Positions 11,970-21,541 of a stretch of DNA of 64,000 bases are shown here, piece by piece. Within the stretch, counting starts at the first letter, position 1. Every line of letters starts with the position of its first letter. Origin of the DNA: Oscarella lobularis (lineage: Eukaryota > Porifera > Homoscleromorpha > Homosclerophorida > Oscarellidae). The notes below the pieces were generated by a model. It saw only the letters and a program-made list of their open reading frames with translations, was not told the DNA's origin and made no database searches. The translations under genes and the position numbers were made by a program. The stretch lies in the NCBI RefSeq assembly GCF_947507565.1, contig NC_089182.1:2852001-2916000 (forward strand), in the 5' to 3' direction.

Positions 11970-14599
11970 AATCTATATTTATTCGTGAAGGAGTTCCAAG
12001 ACTATTTGAGACGGGAAACATTCCAGGAAATTGTCCAACGCGGAAAACTGGTTTAGAGTGCCAATATAATTTTTTCATTTATCTATTCATCCGGGGTCTT
12101 GTTTCAGCTGTGCAATGCACTGATTCAATCTCTCATGGATCGTTTCATCAGCGACAGCGCCGAAACCGGAAGCATCTCGGCGAGACTTTGCAACTTGTGT
12201 CCAAGTCTCTTTAGCCCGGATGACGCAATTGTGGCAAAAGTATGGAAAGATCCCGGATAATTCTTCTATGGATTTTCCCTCCGAAGGCTCATGAGACGTT
12301 TAGTAAGGCCAAGACGCTTTTCAATGAAGAAAAAGTGGCGGCACTGAAAGCTTCTCTTCAAGTAGATTAAATAATTATTATGTATTTATTTTTATCTCTT
12401 CAATGTAGCTATTCTCGCGCGTCGCTCAACGAATCGATTTAGCGTCGGTAACGAAGCAATTCGAAGAGGGTAAAACAAATCAATAATTAATTTTATTGAT
12501 CTAATTATTTTAATTTTTAGTTGGCCAATACGGAGCCGTAGTCGATTTAAGTCTCGCCGCGGCGAAGCAAATCGACGCTCAAGATCTCGCCTTGCACTAC
12601 TTCAAAAATGGGCAATCGCACAACGATAGGGCAGGAGCTAGCGCGCTTGAATCAAGGCAATAAAAACCCCGGATGATATAAATTAATACGGGTTTTTATT
12701 ATAGGAAAAAGTGCTATTATTGCGTGACAAAGTGTTTGGATAATTTGCTGGCGGCGAGTCGCACTGTGCCGCTACTTCCGGCTCAGTTGCTACAGTCGCA
12801 GCCCCCGGCGACGGGCGAAGCTCAAGAGAAATTTCAATCCACATTGCAACGCGCGCTACTTAGTCCGGATGAACTCTTCCACGTGGCGACGTATGATTGG
12901 TTGATTAACGTGGGGGAGGTGGACCTATTGGTTCAGGTAAAATAATTGATAAATTAATTAAATGGGGTTTGATTTTGGGGGCGGGCTATTTTCAGATTAA
13001 TTCGCCGTTTTTGGAAGAATATTTGAAACGAGAGGCTGCAGAAGGGGTGGGGCATAGAGAAAGACGGCGGGGGTTAGATTAATTGGTATTGATAATTTAG
13101 TCACAAGAAAACGTAACGATGATGAATTTGCTGTGGAAATATTACGAGAAAAATGGCAACTTTGTTGCCGCTTCGCGAATTCTTTGCAAACTCGCGGAGA
13201 GAAGCGGGTGCGCGCGCTAACTTGATTAAAAATGGTATTTGTGTATTCGTTTTTGTCTAGGAGTGATACTAATTTGCAACAGCGCATTGAGTATTTGTCA
13301 CGTGCCGTTATTGCGGCGAAAAGTTCGACGAGACGAACGAGTGCGGGCAATGCGGAAGAAGGAGAATTTCTTCACGATTTGGAAGAGAAACTGGAGGCAA
13401 ATCATCATAAAGAAAGAAATAGATAAATAAATATATAAACGTATTAGGTTGCTCGTATTCAATATCTCATTTTACAAGCTTTGGAGCAGTCTTCGAATCC
13501 CGTTCCTCCCGATGCTATTCGCTATCTCAACGAAGATCTTATGGACATTTCAAAAGTAAATGATTAATTATTAATTAATTAATATTTTTCTGGCCACGGT
13601 GCAGTGTTGCAGAAGACTGACAAAAATGAATAATTTTGTCACGTCTCTTGAAGCACTGCTACATTAAACGTATAGCTATTCATTTTCAGCATCCCGTTAG
13701 AGAGAAAATTGAATTAGTGAACGCGGATGTTGGTAGCGGTAGCGATAATTTAATTAAATCTTATCTATAGTTATACGGGGATTATGCGGATCATTTTGAT
13801 TTGTCCGACTGCAAATTGGCCATACTTCACAGCGCCGGATACAATGATCCGGCGTTAATTGAAAACGTGTGGCGAGACATAATTAATAAAGGTATTTAAT
13901 AATTAAATATTTTATTGAGGGAGCGTTATTAGAATTGGTGGATAGATTTGGATAGATCTAGGCAGAGTGATCCGCCGTCCCGTATGGAATCGATTAGGAC
14001 GAAATTAACGGAATTGGGAATATTGTATTTTCAGTCTGAGCGATATTTTCCTCTAGGCGAGTCTTTGAATTTGAATTTTTATGTTTTATTCTATTTTATC
14101 CTTTTTCTTTTTGGTAGCGTTTTTGGTTCGTTTCCTTGAAGAGAAGAGCTGCCAATTGGCGTGGAATCCCAAGTGGATTTTCACGCTTTTTCGCAGAATT
14201 GGCGCCTCCATTCCTCGCCTCTACGCAATCTACGATCGACTCTTCAAATCAAAGGCAAAGCCCCCCAACGAAAAATCAATATCTATAATCAATTTTCTTT
14301 TCCTAGGATCCTTGCTGGCAATCATACGGGAACCCTCTGCACATACTCCAAGTTATTTATCTCTTATTGGATAGTTTTGTAGCTGATCCGGCTCAAGTTC
14401 AACCCTACGAAAGGCAACGTGGGCTAATCATTAATTTTTATTTAATTATTGATTTTTCTACAGGCGTTCTTTTTCGAGTCTTTGTCTTGACGCCGTGTCT
14501 ACATACTTAGTTGAACTTCAAAGCATGCCGACTACCGACGGACGGGTTCAGCAACTCGTTGCTCAATATGAATCCTTGCAAAAACGTCTCCAAAAGTGA
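8716..14599 (+). CDS. NUP155: Nuclear pore scaffold protein NUP155
   Basis: A gene of more than 25 short exons, matching human NUP155 from end to end. The start is [10 protein letters not shown] at 8716, followed by the family's EDRRYP segment and the [10 protein letters not shown] motif (9013-9050). The N-terminal beta-propeller region includes [20 protein letters not shown] (about 9915-9980). The C-terminal alpha-solenoid includes HLEFLYS-like helices, [12 protein letters not shown] (12865-12905) and the terminal [18 protein letters not shown] before the TGA at 14597. NUP155 belongs to the inner ring of the pore and anchors it to the membrane. An AATAAA at 14630-14635 is the likely polyadenylation signal. 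The last exon is partly duplicated at about 16953-17031. Confidence 0.96.
13599..13662 (+). ncRNA. Candidate intronic hairpin RNA in NUP155
   Basis: Within a NUP155 intron, a 5' arm starting GTGCAGTGTTGCAG and ending TGACAAAA faces a 3' arm starting TTTTGTCACG and ending GCACTGCTAC. The arms pair over roughly 25 bp with one internal loop and a loop of about 7 nt. Shape and size resemble a microRNA precursor. No expression evidence is available, and it could equally be a degenerate palindromic element. Confidence 0.3.
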
Positions 14600-14928
14600 C
14601 GGGATCGAAACTTTTGCACGTGACTCATCAATAAACTAAACTATGTAGCTCATTCATTTTATTTCTTGAGCGTTTAGAGGTTAGAACGACGCCGAAAACC
14701 TAGATTTATTCAATGGTGTACGGACTCTATTAAGTTCATTACATCTAGTAGCATTGAATCAACTAGAAAGTAAATACTCAAGTGGACGCTGTCAAAAGCC
14801 GATTCTTATGCGCACATACATGACAAAGAAGTACAGTAGAAGAATTGTACAAAACTTGAGAAAGTAAGAATCCTGTACCATGTTATTTCTAAAGAAAATT
14901 ATATGCCATCTTGATGAAGTTCAACATC
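14600..14928. other. NUP155 3' flank and conserved flank of the coiled-coil gene family
   Basis: Contains the NUP155 AATAAA at 14630. About 14660-14715 resembles the BTBD19 upstream flank (19030-19080), and 14758-14850 resembles the downstream flanks of the other coiled-coil genes (17115-17195 and 32295-32370). It therefore belongs to a repeated cassette. Confidence 0.6.
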
Positions 14929-15661
14929 TTAATGCGTTGGGAATGACCACGTGGGTACATATACGTAGTCAAGAGCTGTTGTTGCTTCTTCTCTGCTTAC
15001 TCCCGGAGGATGAGCGGAATCACGCCTTTCGCTCTTCAGTGTTGAGACTGCCTTTGATAGTTCCTCATTCCAAGATATTTGTATGGTCAGATTACTCCAC
15101 TCGTCACAGGCCCTGTCAAATTGGTCTTGCGTTAGAAGGCTTCCCTTTGCGAGTATGATGTTTCTGTCAGTCAGCGACTTTAGCGATATCATATGAATAC
15201 GGTCACTCTGCGTCTCTGTAAGCTCTAGCGACTGAGTCACGTGGTGTTGTACTTTGGCTTCGAAGTCAAATGCGCATTGTCCGAGAATGAGCCTCATTTC
15301 TTTTTCCTGTAACTTTTTAGCGCCGACGTCAAGCTGATAGGCCCTTAATTAACTTGAGGCGATCCCTTTCGCCTTCAAGGCGCTCAATTACGCCTTGATG
15401 GCGCTCAATTACGCCTTTCATCTGTCGCTTTTCGTCCCCGGCATCGAATAGAAGGTCTGTTAGGATACGCAAGGCGGACTCTAATAACTCGCAACGCTGC
15501 TCCAGGTAGCCTTCTTCATCTTCGTCGTTCCTCACTGGCAATACAGCGAGTTCTTCCAGATCGTTGATTAGGTCACTGACGTCTTTCGCTTTCGCGTATA
15601 AGCCCTCATCTCGCCCTTTTACTAAAGTAGCGGCCAAGGCAGAATAGTCGATTTCGGCCAT
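14929..15661 (-). pseudogene. Coiled-coil family protein, copy 1, frame broken
   Basis: The minus strand begins MAEIDYSALAATLVKGRDEG at 15661, as in copies 2 and 4, and carries the acidic N-terminal domain and heptad-rich middle. The reading frame is then interrupted near 15330-15345, where the sequence differs from copy 2 by a small insertion. It resumes with RLILGQCAFDFEAKVQHHVT and the conserved SLLTQDQFDRACDEWSNL and PPGVSREEA segments to a stop at 14929. No known family is recognised. The frame break makes this copy a probable pseudogene, unless an unrecognised intron bridges it. Confidence 0.6.
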
Positions 15662-15780
15662 CCGTTGACTGGAGGAAGAAGATGAGATGACGTAACGGAG
15701 CTTGCGCAGTAGTCCACCTACTCTGGATAGCGCGAGGGACCGGGCTCGGTCAACTGACTTTTTCTCCTCATTTTCTCTTT

Positions 15781-16190
15781 ATGCAGCCTATTTATTACAG
15801 CGCGGTGTTTGCGTGCGAGACGTCTGATGACGACCGTCGCGTCCAATGTGACTTTCGCCATTGCAATCTCCACTTTCGAAGCGAAAAAGGTTCGCTTTTC
15901 GCTTCCAAACTCTCTTGGCCGTCCTATCTGGGTTTCCAGAAAACGTCGAAAAACACGTCGGAGAAGAAATCGAAAATCGATTTTCCCGAACCGAAAACGA
16001 TCGGCGGGGAATGGGACCGCGACCAAAGAAAAATTCAAAAAATCGAATCGACTACAAGAAAGGCAAGCAATCAATATAGATCATTTTTTATAAACATGTA
16101 TTTTGAAATATTAGGTTCTTGTTATTTTTTAATTGGACGAGCCTCACGCTTCCGTGGGAAAGTGGCTGGAAAATTTGGTGATAACTAGAT
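15781..16190 (+). pseudogene. Truncated copy of the AOPEP-locus 5' exons
   Basis: The sequence parallels 33205-33660, which forms the first three exons of the aminopeptidase O gene: it begins MQPIYYSAVFACETSDD, then the EKHVGEEI-like segment, then the segment with LDEPHASVGKWLEN. After this the similarity stops at a TAG at about 16187 and no further exons follow. Part of the second exon is missing. It sits head to head with coiled-coil copy 1, as the parent does with copy 4, so both were copied together. Confidence 0.7.
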
Positions 16191-16220
16191 AATGATGGCC
16201 CGTTGTTAGCCATCATGTGA

Positions 16221-16909
16221 TCCCCGAACACCTTTAGCAAGGTGTCGGATCTCTATTAGTGCCTACAGCATGTGCATTATAGGCATCACATTGCCTATAA
16301 CCACACCTTTATCTGCCCGAAAATATGTACTTCTGTAAAATGGGAATAGGACACCTGGTGGCTATGCCTTTACTTCACAGATTTTAGGTGTTCTATTTAC
16401 ATGTATATATATATCAAAAGAGCGATTCACCTGTCGAGTAAAGGTGACACAGAGCTACCCTTCCCTAGCCCCCCTATGGTGCACGATCAAGTGGCACATT
16501 ATCAGCTCGCAGTTGGGTTTGCGTGCTGCGAGCTTCGCTCGCAGCACGACAGACCCAACGTGCTCCTTTACTGTGTTCCCTCCATGAGCGTTACTAATAA
16601 AGCTCAATTGTTATGTGCCAGTTATGTTTATAGTAGCCTATGTAATATGCCCTCATACGTACTCGTTCCAGAAAACTTTGTACACAATCCGGGGTTACTA
16701 TCTGTCTACTGTGACGTCACCTTTTCGCTAGCAATTGTGTTCCAAATACGGGAGAGTATGACATCACAATAACTGTGATGTCATAAAGGCACCGCCTAAG
16801 TGCGATTGTGACGTCAGGGTATACCGACAGACAGACAGAGACACAAACACGTTGAGATTTTGCCGATCACGTTTGAGAGCCCATCCCACCAGGGCGTGGT
16901 GTTCGGGGA
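16221..16909. mobile_element. Non-autonomous element with 12-bp terminal inverted repeats
   Basis: Perfect inverted termini TCCCCGAACACC (16221-16232) and GGTGTTCGGGGA (16898-16909) bound 689 bp without a convincing gene. No target-site duplication is evident, so the class is unknown. The interior holds a strong palindrome at 16512-16559 and TGACGTCA motifs at about 16711 and 16811. Confidence 0.5.
16512..16559. repeat. Long palindrome inside the TIR element
   Basis: Twelve-base perfect arms (CGTGCTGCGAGC and complement) with a 3-nt loop sit inside an outer GTTGGGT/ACCCAAC pair. The whole 48 bp could extrude as a cruciform or fold as a stable RNA hairpin. Confidence 0.75.
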
Positions 16910-16952
16910 ATTAAATACAGATAATTGGGATTATAGGGTTTCATATTTAATT

Positions 16953-17031
16953 AATTATCGATTGATTTTTCTAGGCGTTTTTTTCGAGTCTTTGTCTTGC
17001 AATTGACGCCGTGTCTACGTACACTTAGTTG
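16953..17031 (+). pseudogene. Copied fragment of the NUP155 last intron and exon
   Basis: This repeats the NUP155 sequence around 14440-14512, including the intron end TTGATTTTTCTA and the start of the last exon with TTCGAGTCTTTGTCTTG and GACGCCGTGTCTAC. A short insertion breaks the frame. It is a duplicated fragment next to coiled-coil copy 2. Confidence 0.75.
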
Positions 17032-17213
17032 TAAGTCTAGTCACTGATATCTATTGTCTAATAAGCTGGTTTCAGTTTGTTACATCAACTGTACAAGGAA
17101 TTATTTGAGGCCATTGCAGAAGTAAATACTCGAGTGGATGCGGTCAAAAACCGAATTCAATTTTTACACACACATACATGACAAGAAGTAGAAAAGTACG
17201 AAAGTAATTAATT

Positions 17214-17975
17214 CTAAGGAAACTTATGCAACATTGTCACGAAGTTCACCATCCTAGCGCGTTCAGGATCACTGCGATTCGGGTACAAATAGTCAAGAGC
17301 TTCTATTGCGTCTTCTTTGCTTACTCCCGGAGGATCAGCGGGGCCAGGCCAATCTCCCCTCAGTCCTAAGAATGTTTTTTCCCTTTCGTAATTCCAAGAT
17401 ATTGTCTTGGCCAGATCACTCCACTTGTCACAGGCCCTGTCAAATTGGTCTTGCGTTAGAAGGCTTCCCTGTGCGAGTAGGATTTCTCTGTCAATCAGCG
17501 ACAGTAGCGATATCATATAAATACGGGACTTCTGCATCTTTGTAAGCTCCAGCGATTGAGTGACGTGGCGTTGCACGATGTCTTCGAAGTCGAATGCGCA
17601 GTTTTCGAGAGTGCGCTTCATTTCTTCTGCCTCGAACTTTTGAGCGATGATTTCAAGCTGATCAAATCTGTAATTGAGGCTCTCGTAATCGCCTTTGAGG
17701 CGCTCAATTTCGCCGTTCATCCGCTCAATGTCGACTTTCATCTGTCTCTGTTCGTCCACGGCATCGAAGTGAAGGTGTGCTAACTTACGCACGGCGGACT
17801 CCAATAACTCAAAGCGTTGCTTCAGGTGGCCTTCTTGAACTTCTTCAGCGTTCTTCAGTGCTGCGAGTTCTTCCAGATCGCTGATTAGGTCGCTCGCTGT
17901 AGCGTCATCGTATTCGCCCTTATCTCGCCCTTTTACTAAAGTAGCGGCCAAGCCAGAATAGTCAATTTCGGCCAT
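17214..17975 (-). CDS. Coiled-coil family protein, copy 2, intact
   Basis: An uninterrupted 253-residue single-exon frame starts at MAEIDYSGLAATLVKGRDKG (17975). The frame is open a further 46 codons upstream, but that extension is antisense to a LINE insertion, so the shared MAEIDYS start is chosen. Parts: an acidic N-terminal domain with SDLISDLEELAAL; a heptad-rich coiled coil (about residues 65-125, with RQMKVDIERMNGEIERLKGD); a helical domain with AFDFEDIVQRHVTQSLEL; and a C-terminal segment with SLLTQDQFDRACDKWSDLA and DPPGVSKEDAIEALDYLYP. No known family is recognised. Copies 1, 3 and 4 are relatives. The role is unknown; oligomerisation through the coiled coil is likely. Confidence 0.75.
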   Translation of the reverse strand: MAEIDYSGLAATLVKGRDKGEYDDATASDLISDLEELAALKNAEEVQEGHLKQRFELLESAVRKLAHLHFDAVDEQRQMKVDIERMNGEIERLKGDYESLNYRFDQLEIIAQKFEAEEMKRTLENCAFDFEDIVQRHVTQSLELTKMQKSRIYMISLLSLIDREILLAQGSLLTQDQFDRACDKWSDLAKTISWNYEREKTFLGLRGDWPGPADPPGVSKEDAIEALDYLYPNRSDPERARMVNFVTMLHKFP

Positions 17976-18009
17976 CGTTTCGGTGCTACGTGACTCGGAG
18001 TGGCGTGAT

Positions 18010-18840
18010 TTTGTCATGTACCCTCCTTTTCGGAAAAAATCAGCTGGCTCTCCTTCCATCAGGATTGGCTCTGAAGTTGTGTCTTCGGCTAGTTCAGCAA
18101 GATATCTTGGCATTATCTTTGATGCTAATCTTAGTTGGAAAGATCATGTCTCGACTGTCATGGGTAAAGCTGGTCGTAATTTAGGAATGTTCTACCGCTG
18201 CCATCGTCTGCTTTCAGACAAGGCTCGCTTGGCTCTGGTGAAGTCTGTCATCCAGCCGGGTCTTGATTATGGCTCTGTTGTCTGGAGTAATGGATCGGCT
18301 GGCATCCACAATCGTCTGTTGAGGGTTGAAAAGAGATATTTAAGGGTTCTGGAAGGCCTAACTTACCGTGATCGCACTGATGCTGCAGGTGGCTTGAAAC
18401 ATCTTTTTTCAAAGTATCGTCTGCGATCCTATTCGTCCCGGCACTGCTTTCAGCTTGGCCAATTTGCTCATCGAGCCTTATTTTCAGCGTCTTCCCCTTT
18501 GATTGGGCGCTTTTTTAAGGCGATTTCAAACTCTAATCACGGCACTAGGTTATCGTCATCTGGTGTTTGCGTTGATAGGCCTCGAACTGAGGCTTGGAAA
18601 AGATCGACGGCCTATCGTGCGCAGAAATTATGGAACTCGCTGCCTTCTGATTTAAGAGGAATAAAGAATTTGGCAGCTTTTAAAATCAGACTTAAACTTT
18701 ATAATTCTGAAAATTGATATATTTAATTTTAGTGGCTTAATTTATCTCTAGTTAATGTACGGTACCAGGAAGATTGGCCTCTGAGCTAATGGTTTTTCCG
18801 TACTAAAATAAAACATCTATCTATCTATCTATCTATCTAT
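18010..18840 (+). mobile_element. 5'-truncated LINE (non-LTR retrotransposon), 3' end
   Basis: The plus strand encodes the C-terminal part of a non-LTR reverse transcriptase, ending at 18717: SARYLGIIFDANLSWKDHV, VIQPGLDYGSVVW, and the family-typical LWNSLPSDLRG followed by FKIRLKLYN. The catalytic FADD region is absent, so only the 3' end was inserted. A 3' untranslated region of about 95 bp ends in an (ATCT)n tail at 18814-18840. This fits a CR1/L2/Jockey-like clade, but the clade is not resolved. It is inserted between coiled-coil copy 2 and that gene's upstream region, in antisense to the gene. Confidence 0.85.
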
Positions 18841-18979
18841 GTGGAGGGTGACTGCGTGACGTAATCGGCGCCTGCGCAGTAGGCTCGATGATGTCGCTCG
18901 GTGTCCCGACAGTGGAGGGTGACTGCGTGACGTAATCGGCGCCTGCGCAGTGCAGTAGGCTCGATGATGTCGCTCGGAC
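18841..18979. repeat. Tandem promoter repeat, two copies
   Basis: Two ~70-bp copies start at 18841 and 18912, and a third single copy lies at 19918. Each holds TGACGTAA (CRE/ATF-like) next to GCGCCTGCGCAG (NRF-1-like). They form the upstream region of the coiled-coil genes. The LINE has separated copy 2's coding region from them. Confidence 0.75.
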
Positions 18980-18989
18980 GCTCTTTCTC

Positions 18990-19135
18990 CTCGTTTCTCT
19001 TTATGCAGCCTATTTACCGGTAACTTATTTTTTTGAGCGTTTATATGGTAGAACGATGCGGACGACGCTGACAACCCGATTTCTTCATGTTTCCTAGCAA
19101 CCGGCGACTGCCCGTATACTCAAACGCTGTACGAA
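18990..19135 (+). repeat. Duplicated BTBD19 upstream flank
   Basis: This matches 19983-20131, the sequence running up to the BTBD19 start codon, with very few differences, from TCTTTCTCCTCG to CCCGTATACTCAAACGCT. Here it leads to no gene, so it is the orphan flank of a tandem duplication. Confidence 0.8.
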
Positions 19136-19147
19136 AGTGAGTACTTC

Positions 19148-19256
19148 TAAGGAAACGTATACCAGTACAACATCATAATGAAGTTCAATATCTCAGTGCG
19201 TTGTGCATGATCACGTGGGTACAAATAGTCAAGAGCTTCTATTGCGTCTTCTTTAA
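19148..19256 (-). pseudogene. 3' fragment of the coiled-coil family
   Basis: This short piece repeats the 3' end of copy 3 (19285-19385), including the stretch around the GATCACGTGGGTACAAATAG sequence, then breaks off at TTCTTTAATTAATCAAG. It is a leftover end of another copy. Confidence 0.7.
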
Positions 19257-19284
19257 TTAATCAAGTAAGAAGTCCATGCTACTT

Positions 19285-19898
19285 CTAAGGAAAATTATAT
19301 AACATCGTAATGAAGTTCAACATCTTAGTGTGTTGTGCATGATCACGTGGGTACAAATAGTCAAGAGCTTCTATTGCGTCTTCTTCGCTTACTCCCGGAG
19401 GACCAGCGAGACAAGGCCCTCCTCCCCTCAGTTCTAAGAACGTTTTTTCCCTTTCGAAATCCCAAGATATTGTCTTGGCCAGATCACTCCACTTGTCACA
19501 GGCCCTGTCAAATTGGTCTTGCGTTAGAAGGCTTCCCTGTGCGAGTAGGATGTCTCTGTCAATCAACGAGAGTAGCGATATCATATAAATACGGGACTTC
19601 TGCATCTTCGTAAGCTCTAGCGATTGAGTGACGTGCGTTGCACGATGTCTTCGAAGTCGAATGCGCAGTCTTCGAGAGTGCGCTTCATTTCTTCTGCCTC
19701 GAACTTTTGAGCGATGACGTCAAGCTGATCAAATCTGTAATTGAGGCTCTCGCATTCGCCTTTGAGGCACTCAATGTCGCGTTTCATCTGTCTCTGTTCG
19801 TCCACGACATCGAAGTAAAGGTGTGCTAAGTTACGCACGGCGGACTCCAATAACTCAAAGCGTTGCTTCAGGTGGCCTTCTCGAACTTCTTCGGCCAT
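19285..19898 (-). pseudogene. Coiled-coil family protein, copy 3, broken
   Basis: The minus strand starts MAE at 19898 but then goes directly to EVREGHLKQRFELLESAV, lacking about 40 residues of the N-terminal domain present in copy 2. The coiled coil and AFDFEDIVQR segment follow. A one-base deletion at about 19633 relative to copy 2 shifts the frame, after which the C-terminal part continues in another frame to 19285. It is close in sequence to copy 2, so the duplication is recent. It is divergently arranged with BTBD19 across about 255 bp. Confidence 0.8.
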
Positions 19899-20153
19899 GC
19901 TACACGTGGCGGGTGGCGTGGAGGGTGACTGCGTGACGTAATCGGCGCCTGCGCAGTGCAGTAGGCTTGATGTCGCTCGGACGCTCTTTCTCCTCGTTTC
20001 TCTTTATGCAGCCTATTTACCGGTAACTTATTTTTTTGAGCGTTTATATGGTAGAACGATGCGGACGACGCTGACAACCCGATTTCTTCATGTTTCCTAG
20101 CAACCGGCGACTGCCCGTATACTCAAACGCTTTACTGCGTCTTTTCGATCGAA

Positions 20154-21423
20154 ATGAGCGATGGAGAGGCGCGATTCGGCGATCCCAAAGTCCTCGCTGT
20201 AGAGATGTCTAAGATCCTCGACTCTCAAGATCACAGGCAAGTCGAATAGAAAGAAAAACGTGTCCAAATGTAGCGAATCGCATTTGCAACGTACGCAGCG
20301 ACATCAAATTCCTCGTGGGCGAAGAGAGAAAGATCTTCTTCGGTCACAAATGCATACTATCTGCAAGGCGAGTCTTCTTATTCGAATAAAATAAAACCAC
20401 TATACGTATTTTCAAGGTGCGAAGTGTTTCGAGCCATGTTTGCAGAACAATCGACGAAACATTCGGCTGCAGATCCGTACGTCCTATCGGACATCAAACC
20501 GCCAATATTTCGCGCTCTTCTCGAATTCCTTTACACGAATAAATGCACGATAACCGCAGACACGGTGTGAAGGGGGCCCGGGGCCACGCCCACATCTAAA
20601 TATAGCTCGATTCGATTTATTTATTGATTAGTCTATTGACGTATTGGGCGCAGCAATAGAATATGGGCTGGAGGACATGGCTAGGGTTAGAGACACCAAT
20701 GCATTGATTATAGACGAGACTATAGACGTTGATTAGATTTGTGTGGGCTATATACGGGATTCTCTTTCAGTGGACAATGTATGCGAAGCAATTCAGGCAA
20801 TAGAATCAATAATACGACACGTGGATATTTTATTATTGATTTTTATAAAGGCTGCTTTGACTTACTGTCAAGATGATTTGGCTCGCGAATGTTTGACTCT
20901 TATCGATGGCGATCCCGATGCCGTGTTTCGATCACGTGGTTTCACGGAAATGAGCGAAGAGGCGTTGATCTATATCTTACAGAGCGACAAGCTGATGGCG
21001 GACGAAGGGGAAATATTAAAAGCGGTGAAAGAATGGGCGACTGTCAATTCCGTAAATTAATTAATATCAACAACTCTTAATATTTTGCAATGGTTATTAT
21101 TATAGGTTGTTTCCGGCGAATCTATGGGGGATCTGTGTAAACATGCGATTGAACACGTGAGGTTTCCTTTGATCGATCCCGATGAACTTTCGTTCATTGA
21201 GAAAGAGAACAACAGGAAGAAATACATTCCCGTATGTCTAGTTTGCTTCCACGTGATCTATTTATTTATTTATTTATTTTGTTCTTAGATTCACCTGATT
21301 TCTCACGCTTGGAAATTTCACGCGATTAAAGAAGTCGATCGAAATGATATTCAAATTCGACCTCGCGCGGGAACTTTGCCAAAAGAGTCACTTCGCGCAA
21401 TTGGCCTAGCTGCTAACAAATAG
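20154..21423 (+). CDS. BTBD19: BTB/BACK domain protein BTBD19
   Basis: A gene of about seven exons. The start ATG at 20154 gives MSDGEARFGDPK. The BTB domain reads SDIKFLVGEERKIFFGHKCI, then CEVFRAMFAEQ, and ALLEFLYTNKCTI. The BACK part follows with GAAIEYGLEDMARV, SVDNVCEAIQ, ARECLTLIDGDPDAVFRSRG and EALIYILQSDKLMADEGE. The C-terminal end RAGTLPKESLRAIGL matches the human BTBD19 tail (GTLPRE). Its molecular role is poorly known; related BTB-BACK proteins are often CUL3 adaptors, but there is no Kelch domain. The upstream flank was duplicated to 18990-19135, and a piece of its fifth coding region is copied at 22712-22867. Confidence 0.93.
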
Positions 21424-21541
21424 CAGTACCATGACATTTTTTACGGGGATTTCTAATTTAAATAGTTCGGCACGCAGCTGCAGCACGCGCGCGAACGTGC
21501 AAAGTCACGAGGTGCTAACGCGAGTGACGCGCATTTCTCTC

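Noticed and set aside
13490-13510. TTCGAATCCCGTTCC as a tRNA B box
   Set aside because: It lies inside a NUP155 coding exon, and no A box or cloverleaf can be drawn. I found no tRNA gene in the window.
14140-14165. Terminal coding of NUP155 as a separate gene
   Set aside because: The segments align in order with the human NUP155 C-terminus, so they are exons of one gene.
16401-16772. Possible small protein inside the TIR element
   Set aside because: The open frame runs through the long palindrome and has no recognisable similarity; it is most likely a chance frame.
17976-18113. 46-residue N-terminal extension of coiled-coil copy 2
   Set aside because: It is antisense to the LINE and absent from copies 1, 3 and 4, which all start at MAE or MAD.
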